Shown here one piece after another: positions 12,648-22,678 of a stretch of 64,000 nt of DNA (the first letter of the stretch is position 1; each line of letters begins with the position of its first letter). Below the pieces are notes generated by a model. That model was not told the origin of the DNA and made no database searches. It saw only the letters and a program-made list of their open reading frames with translations. Both the position numbers and the translations under genes were made by a program. Origin of the DNA: Hesseltinella vesiculosa (lineage: Eukaryota > Mucoromycota > Mucoromycetes > Mucorales > Cunninghamellaceae); assembly GCA_002104935.1 (NCBI GenBank), contig MCGT01000008.1:124001-188000 (forward strand). Reading direction: 5' to 3'.

Positions 12648-12806
12648 CATTCACAAGAAAAAGGAGAGAAGGGTCCAGCAAAAAAAAAAAAAAAAAAAGG
12701 GCCAGCTTTTGGTGGTGTGCGTGCTTTGAAACAGTTGACCCGAAAAAGCTGCAAAAAGTGTGTGGGTCTTTTTTTTTTTGTTTGTTCGTCATTCTTTGAT
12801 TATACT
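12648..12806. promoter_or_regulatory. Shared promoter between TRAPPC10 and CUL4
   Basis: The 159 nt between divergent start codons. It includes an 18-nt A run around 12680, a T run around 12770 and a TATACT just before the CUL4 ATG. Confidence 0.5.
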
Positions 12807-15479
12807 ATGCCACCAAGACAATCAGGTAAGACTAATTGGAAATCGACGATAAAAAAGCCATACTCACTACCCTGTTCGAAGCCAAGAAAAGGAAGGCACC
12901 CGAAAGCAATCAATCGACGCTTGATTCTTTTCGGCTGAACCATGGCGCTCGTTCCAAAGCAGCCAGCAGAGCACCTGCCAGTCAACCTTCTACATCGACT
13001 GACACAGCTGACGACAGTTCTGTCATTGCGGCATCCCTTTTAGGAAGCTTCCGGAAGCAAACATTGGTCGATCGCATCGTCATTCAATGTCAAGGTAAGA
13101 TAAAAAGCCAAGAAGCCATGCACGCAGCACAAAGATTCATACTTTGCTTTTTCATAAATGCAGGTGCAGACTCTGAGCCATCCAGCATTCCATTTGATGC
13201 ATCTTGGGCAACTCTAGGGGTCCTGGTAAACGCGATTCTCAAGTCTCATTCGCCTACAACGAGCTATCAAGAAGCTTATGAACTCTGTCAGAACATGTGT
13301 TTGAACGGCTTTGCGCAACAGCTCTATAGCCACCTAGAAACCGCTCTACAGACCCACATCCTTGACGAAAAAAACACTCTTATGAAGCAAGTGTTATGCA
13401 AAATAAGATCTTTCCCAGGAGACTTGACGTATTTTTTTTTTAGAGCTGCTGAGGATGACACCCAGTTTCTGACGACCTTGAATACCCATTGGATAGCCCT
13501 CGGCAAGCAGATGGTAACCATCCGCGTGACTATACACGCATTTCACTTACCTGTTTGTTTCTTTGCAGTCCACGATTCGTAATATCTTCATGGAACTGGA
13601 TCGATCATATGTGATGCGCAAAACCCAGGATCCATCCATCATGCAAGCTACCGTTCACCCTGCCAGTGCCCAACTAACCTTTTCTACCTAGTGACCTTGG
13701 CAAATCCATGTTTCGGAAAACAGTGATGGAGATCTCCCGTATTCAGTCGCGAACAATTGCTCGGTTGCTGGATCTGATCGAACTGGATCGGTAATGCAAA
13801 TTTATCCATAATTATCTTTGGTCTAGACCTTTTTTTTTTTTTTAAATGGTTTTGTAGCAATGGCGTGGAAGTGGATCATGCTATGATGAAATCCGTGATT
13901 GGCATGTTGCTCGACCTGTCCTTGTACAACGACTATTTCGAGCCAGGCTTTATTAGCGCGTCAAACGAATATTACGAAAAGGAAGCCGTCGCCAAGATCA
14001 CCGCCATGACGCCCCAGGACTATCTCAAGAACGCCGACACACGTATCAAGGAAGAAACCAATACACGCATTCATCTGTATTTGGATTCTTGCACCCGCGT
14101 CGCTCTCAACGAATGTGTTATTCACCATCTGATTCATGAACAGCATGAAGTCATTCTTGCTCGGGGTAAGCTGCCCCACCCCAAACGATCATCGGGTGAA
14201 AGCAGCAGGAGCAGGAGTTCTTAGTTTTTTTGTTGCCGCTTAGGGTTTGACGCCATGATGGACGCCAATGAACAAGAACCGTTGCGGATCCTGTATACAA
14301 ATCTGAAGGACAAGCCTGGTCAAGGAATGGGCCATTTCCGAGCTGCCTTTGGCTCTTACATCAAGGTACTTTAGCAAAAGATGACAGCATTCTCTTTCCA
14401 GAAGGGTTCACGCTTTTTCATAGAGACGAGGGGCTGAAATGATCAAAGACCCAAGCAAGGACGGCCAGATGGTGGTATCTCTACTGCAATTCAAAGACAA
14501 GCTGGATTGGCTGATGAAGCATGTCTTTGGCCGTGATTCCAGCTTGCTAAACATCCTCAAGGAAAGCTTTGAAGACTTTATCAACTCTCGCAACAACAAA
14601 CCCGCCGAGCTCTTGGCCAAGTTTATCGACGGAAAACTGCGTGCACAAGGAAAGAAGAATTCAGAAGAAAATCTGGAACGCATCTTGGACAATGTGCTTG
14701 TGATCTTCCGTTATTTACAAGGTAAGGACCGACCGCAGTTTTGGATCGATGGTGATTTTTTTTTTTTTTTGTGGTCCAGGCAAAGATACCTTTGAAGCTT
14801 TTTACAAACGGTTCCTATCCAAGCGGCTGCTATTGAACCGATCTGTAGCGCATGATCTTGAAAAGAGTGTACTGGCCAAGATAAAGAATGGTAATTCATT
14901 CTTTATGCAAGGCTGGTTGGTCTGACCTTTTTTTTAATTGCCGATTTAGAATGTGGGCCAGATTTTACTAAAAATCTGGAAGGCATGTTCAAGGACATCG
15001 AAGTTTCCATTGATCTCAACAAGGCTTTCAAGGTAAAACCCGAAACGGGAAAGAACCCAAGCTGAGGCTCACCTCTCTTATACAGGAATCCAAAGAATTT
15101 GGTGAAGTTTCCAAGAACGTGTCCACCTTCTCCGTCAATGTGCTAGCTCAAGGCTTCTGGCCCTCGTATGCTTCCTCGGACGTGATCCTGCCAGCCAAGG
15201 TCATTATCCAGAAAAAAAAGTATGGATCTGGAGTGATGCTGATGGTTTCATTCATATTAGATGGTCGAGTTGCAAAACGCATACGAAAAATTTTACAGCC
15301 GAGAACTCAAGGGCCGACGACTGACCTGGCGAAATGCGCTGGGCACCTGTCTTGTCAGAGGCAAGTTTTCGAAAGGGCCTAAAGAACTGATGCTTAGCCA
15401 GTTCCAAGCCATTGTTCTCCTTCTCTTCAACACTGCCGATGGCATGACGTACAAAGAAATTGCTACTGCGACCAATCTA

Positions 15480-15517
<38 letters not shown>

Positions 15518-16101
15518 GTCAGTGCAGCATTGTAACAAATATGTTGCCTTCGAATTAGATGGCAAGGAATTGAAGAGGGTGCTGCAGTCGCTCTCGTGTG
15601 GACAGCACAAGATTTTGATAAAGGAACAACAGGAAGCCTCCGAGATCCAGGATGCCACATCCTTCAGCTTCAACGATGCCTTTACCTCTGACAGCCACCG
15701 CCTGAAGTTCAACAGCATTCAACAAGAGCAGTCGACCGAAGAGCGTAAAGACACCCAGGCCAAGGTGATGGTCAACCGGCAGCATCAGGTAAAAAAAAAA
15801 AAGAACAGCCGACAGGCTGGATTCGCCAGCCTCTCATTCCGTTTTTCTCTAGCTGGAGGCTGCTATTGTTCGCATCATGAAGGCCAAGAAGCTGCTGACT
15901 CACTCGGCTCTCATCAATGAGCTTTTCCAACAACTCAAATTCCCTTTGGATGTAAGTGACGGCAGGCGTAGGTTGCGTCGGGGCTGACATTCTTCTTCTT
16001 TCCAGGCAACGGACGTCAAGAAACGCATTGAATCATTGATTGATCGAGATTACCTTTCACGGGATGAAAAAGACAATTCATTATACCACTACCAAAGCTA
16101 A
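12807..16101 (+). CDS. CUL4: Cullin-4, scaffold of CRL4 ubiquitin ligases
   Basis: Sixteen exons (starts 12807, 12882, 13164, 13444, 13569, 13692, 13858, 14244, 14424, 14780, 14950, 15086, 15261, 15559, 15853, 16006; stop 16101) give 794 residues. Features in order: a short basic N-terminus, cullin repeats with STIRNIFMELDRSYV, the cullin-homology block with FRYLQGKDTFEAFYK and NKPAELLAKFIDGKLRA, then the winged-helix end. IVRIMKAKKLL holds the NEDD8-acceptor lysine (about K740), and the protein ends RDYLSRDEKDN. The sequence resembles CUL4 more than CUL1 or CUL3. Exon 1 is 19 nt. Intron 5 (13643-13691) is GC-AG (AT/gcaagc), giving PSIIDLGKSMFR. Intron 3 (13393-13443) is 51 nt with no stop in frame, so it could be retained. 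Intron 13 starts with a TA repeat. Confidence 0.95.
15485..15514. repeat. (AT)15 microsatellite in a CUL4 intron
   Basis: Thirty nucleotides of perfect AT dinucleotide repeat directly follow the 5' splice site of CUL4 intron 13 (gtaa then the repeat). Confidence 0.95.
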
Positions 16102-16793
16102 AAACGCAAACCCGATATTGAATAAACTCGATGAAAGATATGATCTTGGCAGATGCATTCCGGTTTTGGCACACAGCTGGTCATGGCCCAATCAAGCTTC
16201 CTCCGACGGATTTCTATATTTTTAGGTGCATGCATTAGTTAAAACCTTGTCAGCCTGCGCAGCCCGTTTGGGAAAGCACTTTCAGCGCGGTTGGCCTTGA
16301 GAGTGACAGGCGCAACATGCGTTGAGCACCGCAAGTGATTTCTGCGCGTCAGCAATGCAGAAAAGAAATCAAGAAGCTCACGGTGCATAAAAGAGGAGGG
16401 CGAGCTGACCATCCATCTACGGTTTTTATTTTTCTTTTGCAAGCGATCGTGAAGAGCACCTTGCATGGGCGAACCTTTTTTTTTTTTTTTTCGCCGAGCC
16501 ATGACGACACCCTCAGGCAAACGGGTTTCATGATTCGCATGCAGACGAGAATGGCAGGCATATGCTCGTATGGGGTATCCTCTTCTCGTTTGGCTGCATT
16601 CATTCATATGCCCAGTGCTAATTTATCCTGCTTTTCATGGCCTTTGATTTATGCGTTTTGTAGTGGGCATTAATTGCTCTGAAGCTAGTTTATTATGGGG
16701 TTGGTTAGAGAAAGGAGACAAAACAATAAAAGGGGGATGCACAAATATGGAAAGAGGTGGGCCACAAAAAAAAAAAAAAAAAAAAAGAAGCTT
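16102..16793. other. Intergenic region between CUL4 and the Ser-rich membrane protein gene
   Basis: Both flanking genes end here (convergent). Open frames in it are short and interrupted by homopolymers. I see no gene, RNA or repeat family. Confidence 0.5.
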
Positions 16794-18791
16794 TTAGGCT
16801 ACAACCGAGTGGTACCAAACAACCAAGGCAATCAACAGACCAATCAAGACCCAGCTGAGTGCAGCCAGGCAGCAGTTGAGTTGTCCAAAGGTGCGAGGTG
16901 TCCAAAGATAGATGATTTGAATGTCGTAATAAAAATGGTGTCGCCGAGTGAGGTATAAATAAGCCCCGACCCACCAGCAAGGGCAGAACACAAAGCCGAC
17001 GAGGAACAGGCTGGCGAGGATGTGGCCAGAGGTGTCGTGATCACAGGTTTCCCATTTGGCTAGCGGACCAAACGCGTTCTTTATTTGACCTTTTTCATCC
17101 ACATGCACCACGCGCTTGCCAGTCTTGCCAGATTGGGAGCGCCAGACGACGGAGAACCGATGGCCACGAAGTCGGCGTTGGCGTCGGGTGGAGGTCGAGG
17201 CTCTTTTATTTTTGCTTTTTTTTTCTTCCAGGTCGAGCCGCTGTTTCTTGTCACTGGTGATAAGGTGCGGAAGCGGAGCGATGGCACTGGCTGGAGCAGA
17301 AGCTTCAAAGGGCAGGGTCGCCCGGAGATGCGTTTCACTGGGGTTGGTGGACGTGAGGGAGGAGAGGTCGGACAAGGTCGGATAATGCGCCAAGGGCAGC
17401 ACCCTTTTCCATGACTTTGTGTTGCTGTTGCCGCTATCGCGCTTGTTGCTAGTGTTGTTGCTACTGCCGCGTTCATGAGGGCCGTCTAAAAAAGCGTCCT
17501 CACCCAATAGATAATCGTCCAGACCTTGCGGGTCTTCGTAGATCATCGGGTGCACTTTGCGTCGGCGCCTGTGCCGTCCACTGCCAGCCCCACCGCTGCT
17601 CTGGCTCGGGTGACTGGGGCTGCCGCTTTGGTGGCTGTAGGTGCTGAAGCGCTGGCTGTTGGCACTGTAGCGACGAAGATCGTCGTCGGTGGCAGCGGAC
17701 GTGGACGCCACCGGCTGTCGTCTCTTTTGCCTCCTTGGATGGCTTGAGATCCAATTGGAGAACCAGCCAGACGTGCGGTCTTCCTGCGGTTCCAGCGGTT
17801 GCTGTGGGTCAAGCGCAGGCGACGAGTGAGCATGGGGCGGAAAGAGAAGCGGCGGTTGCCGGAAGTGAAACGAACCAGGGTGTGAGGGTGCTTCGTCGCC
17901 GCTTTCAAACATGATCTCGGGCGCGTACATGGACGCCATGTCGTCGTCGGTAAACTGAAGGACCAAGGAGGATCGTGCGGTTGGATGTGAGCCTTCGCCA
18001 GCCGACCCTCGACGGGAGGAGCCTGACGAGGGATGATAGGAACGCAAAGGAAGGATGGACGAGCGGCCACGAGAGGAGCGTGAGGGTGGATACCTTTGTT
18101 GCTGGTGGCGACGGCCATTGGTGGAGGTATTGTTGCTGCTGCTGCTGAGACTGCCATCACGCAGGTTATTGGTGCCGGCGCCACCACGTCGGGAGGCTGT
18201 GGACGAAGTCAAGGAAGGCGAAGGTGTACGTGATAAAAAGGTGGTCCAGATCCCCGACAAGCTCCGGCGGCGCTCCTGCTGTTCCAGATGGTGCTGGCGA
18301 TTGGAATGGCTGGGCAAGTACTGCGACCGGCGTTTGCTACTTGTCGAGCTTGGCCGAGAAGCAGTTGGCCGTCGATTGGAAGGTGGGTAGGATTGGCGAT
18401 ACTGAGAAGGAGGTGCTGGAGGAAGCGAGGGATGGCGTGTTGGTAATGGTTGGCGCTGCTTCGACCGTCGTTGTTGCTGCCCGCGGTCGCTTCCACGTAA
18501 GAGTGTGTCAGACCATGTCGACCACCGCCAGCTTCGGGATGGCGGGTCTTCCTTTTCGTCCCTTTGGATCGCCATAGAAGGGGTGTGCTGTGATGTTGCG
18601 GCGGTTTGCGCCACCGGGGCTGATGAGGCCGAAGGAGGGTGTGGGACGGGTAGATCGGCTATGGAGACGATGTCTTGAGGAGCAGAGATCGGGGAACTAG
18701 GACGCGAATTTGGTGGTTGTTCGTGCCTGGTTGTGGGAAGGAACCATTCCATCCAGCTGTCTTTATTGTGAGGCTGTTTTCCAGGATTCAT
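16794..18791 (-). CDS. Ser/Arg-rich protein with C-terminal double membrane anchor, function unknown
   Basis: A single uninterrupted frame of 665 residues, unusual beside intron-rich neighbours. Residues 1-550 are low complexity (Ser, Pro, Arg, Gln runs) with repeated short WSTW/WTTF-like hydrophobic spots. The last 90 residues contain two hydrophobic segments, about HILASLFLVGFVFCPCWWV and CCLAALSWVLIGLLIALVV, separated by a charged loop with YLTRRHHFYYD. The protein is therefore likely tail-anchored, with a long disordered cytosolic part. The absence of stops over 2 kb, and the high-GC Ser/Pro/Arg coding, support a real gene. I do not recognise the family, and similar C-termini occur in uncharacterised fungal proteins. 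Confidence 0.75.
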   Translation of the reverse strand: MNPGKQPHNKDSWMEWFLPTTRHEQPPNSRPSSPISAPQDIVSIADLPVPHPPSASSAPVAQTAATSQHTPSMAIQRDEKEDPPSRSWRWSTWSDTLLRGSDRGQQQRRSKQRQPLPTRHPSLPPAPPSQYRQSYPPSNRRPTASRPSSTSSKRRSQYLPSHSNRQHHLEQQERRRSLSGIWTTFLSRTPSPSLTSSTASRRGGAGTNNLRDGSLSSSSNNTSTNGRRHQQQRYPPSRSSRGRSSILPLRSYHPSSGSSRRGSAGEGSHPTARSSLVLQFTDDDMASMYAPEIMFESGDEAPSHPGSFHFRQPPLLFPPHAHSSPALDPQQPLEPQEDRTSGWFSNWISSHPRRQKRRQPVASTSAATDDDLRRYSANSQRFSTYSHQSGSPSHPSQSSGGAGSGRHRRRRKVHPMIYEDPQGLDDYLLGEDAFLDGPHERGSSNNTSNKRDSGNSNTKSWKRVLPLAHYPTLSDLSSLTSTNPSETHLRATLPFEASAPASAIAPLPHLITSDKKQRLDLEEKKSKNKRASTSTRRQRRLRGHRFSVVWRSQSGKTGKRVVHVDEKGQIKNAFGPLAKWETCDHDTSGHILASLFLVGFVFCPCWWVGAYLYLTRRHHFYYDIQIIYLWTPRTFGQLNCCLAALSWVLIGLLIALVVWYHSVVA

Positions 18792-19391
18792 TTGCTATTG
18801 TTGTCTGGAGCCAAGGTATCAAACTATAAAAAAAAGGAGTGGAGAAAAAAAAAAAAAAAAGGGATAGGAGAAAGGAATAAATGCAAAAAAAAAAAAAAAA
18901 AAAAAAGCGAGGGGGTGTTCAGTGATCAAAGGGAGGGGGTTATTTTATTTTTTTAAAAAAAGGAGGGAACCCAAGCAAAGGCCATGCCTGACAGATCTGC
19001 AGAAGGTCATGCTCGTAGCACAAAAGAAAAAGTTAATCTGGTGAATCCAGTCCTGTTTTGATGATCGAGCCGGTGTGTTTTTTTCACCTACCTTTTTGTT
19101 TTTGTTCAACCTTGACAATGTTCATGGTTACACGCCACCTTTACCAGAAATCGCGTACACACATTTGGTATGCAACAGCAAGGGGGTGACTGGATGTTAA
19201 GTTGGCGTCGAAAAAGCGTTCCAGTTTTTCCATCGGGCAATCTTTGTGAGAGCAGGGATTTTCGAAAACCAAGAGCTAGCCTGGAGAGGCTGGTCTATCA
19301 AAAAAAAAAGCTTGTATGTGTGTAGTAAAATGACGGTTTAATGTAGGCATGGCTAAAATAATCAAGGTATATGAGGGATGGAAGGATGGGC
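18792..19391. other. Intergenic region
   Basis: Promoter side of the Ser-rich membrane protein gene and 3' side of the GDSL gene (both minus strand). It holds several A runs of 16-22 nt around 18845-18905. No gene supported. Confidence 0.5.
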
Positions 19392-20529
19392 TTAAACAGG
19401 CACAGGCTCGTATTTGTGTTTCTTGGATCTTGGCAGTAGGACACGGAAGAGGGAGGCGAGAGAGTGGCGTTGTCGTGAGAACACAAAGAGCACGACCAGC
19501 ATGGAGACCAGTAGCAAGGCAGGTGCATAACGAAGGTAAGCATCTGTTGGGGCTGCAGGTAGCCAGGAATCTTGGTCCACGGACGAGGCGGTGTCTGGAG
19601 TAGAGGTGTGACCAAAAGGATTGTTGGACACGATCGTGTTTGCAATGGAACGATGACCAGCACCTGTCAAATGGATGGAGTCCCACCATAAATAATCGTC
19701 CATCGAGTCGGCACAGCGTCCTTGGCACTGATCCCAGTAGGCATGCTCAACATCCTGCATACCGAATTCGGCTGGGTCGCCAAGAATGCCGGCAAATAAA
19801 AAGTTGTTGTCGACAAAGGCCACCTTGTCACCGATGTCGTCCTTGAGATCCGAAACCGCATCCTCCAACGCTGCGTTGAAGTCGTCCACTCGCTGTTTGA
19901 TTTTCTGGGACTGGTTCTTTCCCTGGTCACCGGTGTAAAAAGGGGCATTGTCGAGGGGCGGCAGGCCAAGCAGCAGCAACTGGCCGTCGGGATCCTTTTG
20001 CTGAATCGTTGCCTAGAGCAAAAGAAAGAAGTGTTATGTTTTTTTCTCTTTTCTTTTAGGGGACTTACCACTTGCTGCTTTAAGCAGCCCACCATTGTCA
20101 AGGCTTCGAATTCTGGCAGGAAGAAGAGCCGAGAGTGAGTTTTCGAGCATCCTATAAAAAAGGCGACTTACTTGTTGAATTGGTGATATCCGTGACACCA
20201 ACGAAAAAGGCGTGAACATTGGTGGGGCTGTCAAGGGTTTTGGCGTTTTGGGCGTGTTTGATGTAACCATCCACCTGGTCAGCAATGGAGCTCATGGCAG
20301 CATCGGTTGCTCGACAGGCTCGTGTCCCGTAGGTTGCAAAGCTCTTCAAATCCAGGTTCCATTGCTGAGCAACATGTTCGCTCCAAACTGGTCCATTGGT
20401 TTTTTGATGGCCAGGCGAGATGTCTATGCACACAAAAAAAAACCATAAGATTTCAGTAAAACAGAGCTGATCCTTCATACCTGAATAAGAGTCTCCATAG
20501 ACGTAAAAATGACCAGCTGGACCTGCCAT
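19392..20529 (-). CDS. GDSL-type esterase/acylhydrolase with C-terminal membrane anchor
   Basis: Four exons (20529-20481, 20423-20172, 20112-20069, 20012-19392) give 321 residues. The GDSL serine block is YVYGDSYSD near the N-terminus, the third block is FFVGVTDITN (where the family has GxND), and the catalytic Asp-x-x-His is WWDSIHLTGAGH. This is the SGNH layout seen in fungal carbohydrate esterase family 16 and related lipases. After the catalytic end comes a hydrophobic helix (APALLLVSMLVVLFVF) and a basic tail, suggesting a membrane anchor. Oddly, no signal peptide precedes the first block, which begins at residue 8; an upstream exon may be missing from this model. Substrate not predictable. 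Confidence 0.82.
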
Positions 20530-20705
20530 TTAAAAAATGTTCAACTGGGGAATAATAATAAAAAAAAAAGAGAAAGGAAGAAAAAAACAAGCAGAACAAT
20601 AATAAAAAGGGCAATGTCTAAAAATAGGAGAGACCGTCGGGACGACAGAAAAGCATCAGGCGTTCTTTTTTCGATTTATTTTTTGCTCATCAAAAATAAA
20701 AGGGT

Positions 20706-22459
20706 TCATTGGGGTTCCTTCTCGGGTTTCTCCAAGTCCTTTGAATAGAGCTTCTTGCCTGCCATTTCCAGGAATTGCATTTCTTCGGCGCGGTCCAACA
20801 CGCTGGAACCCGGTGCCTGATCCTCCTCCTCTTTTACTGTCGGTCGCAGGAGCCACACTAAAAATAAATCGGAGAGGTCAGTCTCATACGATTTTTTTTT
20901 CCATAGGTCGGGATGCCCTTTTCTTACCTTCCACTTGGTCAATTTCAAAGGGATCTTCTTGACAAAGCTTGGGACTTTGGTATGTGGAACACAGTGGTCC
21001 AGCCCTGGAATAGCCATGAGTAAAGTTTTCATGCAGCCATAGCCCTGCATAGTCGAATTGGCCGCCCATGCCTACGCAAGAAAAAAAAAAAAGGGTGAGC
21101 TCCAACTCGGCCATTCATTGGATGGTCTTTGCCTAATCCATTGGGTAGACTCTTCTTTCCCCAGCAGAGATACTGGTAATGGTTGTTGATGGAGGTGCCT
21201 AGCCAGGTGCCCAAGCGGTCATGTGCCCTGCCGGTGGCCGACACACGGAATAAAAAGTTGCTTGGCGATCCATACCAATCCGTGACTGGCTCCCAGGGTT
21301 CTTCGATATAGCCACCAAACACCGCCTTGGCTTCCTTGGTGCGGATAATCAGCAGAGTGGACCCTGGGTGCTTGACCAATTGGTGGGCAAACACTTGCCA
21401 GCTGCTGCCATCGGAGCGAGAATCAAAGATCCGCTGGAATTGCAACGGTTGCGCCTGTTTCAGTTGCGTCTGTTCGGCCGCCGACCACGACAGCGAGCGT
21501 GGCGGCAGTGAGAGCGAGATGTAGTAAAAATCGTAGGCTGTCAGCAAAAGGAAAGGCTCGGCCAGACGGGGTGCCAGCAGGCGGGCGAGGCGATAGCGAT
21601 GCAGGGTATCTTGATCGAGCGCAGCCACGTTGCCGGCAGTCGTGTCGATGGAATGGTGGTTTGCGTTGAGCCGTACAGGCCCCAGGAAATAGCAGCGTGC
21701 CACGATCTTCATGAGCACGACAAAATCCGGCGTCTTCTCCATCCAGGTGGTCAAGGCCAGCACGTTGTCGCTGTCGTCCACAGGAAACGGCTCGGCCGTG
21801 GCCAGCGACAGCCAAGCATGAATGTCGTCGTCCTTTTTTTTATCGGCTGCTTGCTCATCGTCAGCAAACTCATCGGCCACCGGGTCGTCCAAAAAGGCAA
21901 TCAGCAGTGTCTTCACCAGGCGGTCGCGCTGCTCCTTGTTGCGGTCATAGTCGATAAACGTGATCTCCGTGCCTTCGTACCAAAGGTTGACGCCTGTCTT
22001 CACCACCCAGCTCATAAACGTTGTCAAGGACACCCCTTTCTTTGCTGTCAAAAGGCAAAACAGCCGCACAAACGCATCTACCGGACGCAAGGCTTCGCCT
22101 GTGGCCAGGGTGGTGCCATACATGAACGACTGCACCATGTCGAGATAATCACGGAATACCAGCCGTTCTTCTTTGGCGGCATCATCTTGACCATTGGGAC
22201 AAAGGTACAGCGCAAAGGCCTCGGCAAGGCGGATTTCAAACGTCATGGGCAGATGCAATTGGCAAAAGTTGAGCAGGAGCCGCTTCGTGATCGAGTGGGA
22301 AATCAGGTGGAGGGTGCTGGTGCCTCGGTCCACATCGCTGTCGAGAATAAACGGCTTCTTCAGCAGCCTTTGTTCTTCATTGGACCATTGATTGAGAATA
22401 GATTGGACATGCGATTCGTCCTTGATGCGCTGTATTCGCTTGCTGGATTGATTGCCCAT
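20706..22459 (-). CDS. TLDc-domain protein, MEAK7/Rtc5-like, N-myristoylation signal
   Basis: Three exons (22459-21133, 21071-20928, 20857-20706) give 540 residues. The N-terminus MGNQSSKR fits a myristoylation signal, as in animal MEAK7 (TLDC1) and yeast Rtc5. The C-terminal half is a TLDc domain with FQRIFDSRSDGSSWQVF, LLIIRTKEAKAVFGGY, SLPNGLGMGGQFDYAGLW and an acidic/basic tail. TLDc proteins bind the V-ATPase; in animals MEAK7 acts in lysosomal TOR signalling and yeast Rtc5 promotes V-ATPase disassembly. Intron 1 (21072-21132) must use a GC donor (TTAG/gcaaag) to give the conserved NGLGMGGQ; no suitable GT exists. Family is firm; the precise role is inferred from homologues. Confidence 0.88.
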
Positions 22460-22678
22460 ATGCCACTGACCAAAGCGTGAAAAAAGGAATAAAAAAAAAA
22501 AAAAAAAACGGAGCTTGCTGCGACCTTTGCCTCAGACATCAGCTGCGCTGGCTTTCAAGCAGGTGCCCGAAGACATTGTGAACAAGAGCGAGGATGCGGT
22601 GATGTTTTTTATTTTATTTTATTATATTGGATACAAGGATGGGCTGCTTGAAGCGGATGAAGAGGACAAGACAGTATG
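22460..22678. other. Intergenic region
   Basis: Upstream of the TLDc gene and downstream of the first F-box gene. It contains an 18-nt A run (about 22491-22508). No gene supported; short open frames here are shadows. Confidence 0.45.

Noticed and set aside
18841..18905. Long A runs as possible retrotransposon tails
   Set aside because: Similar runs occur in nearly every intron and spacer; no target-site duplications or element body accompany them.
21599..22480. Plus-strand open frame of 293 codons
   Set aside because: Antisense shadow of the TLDc gene; composition is rich in Arg/His/Gln as expected for a shadow frame.
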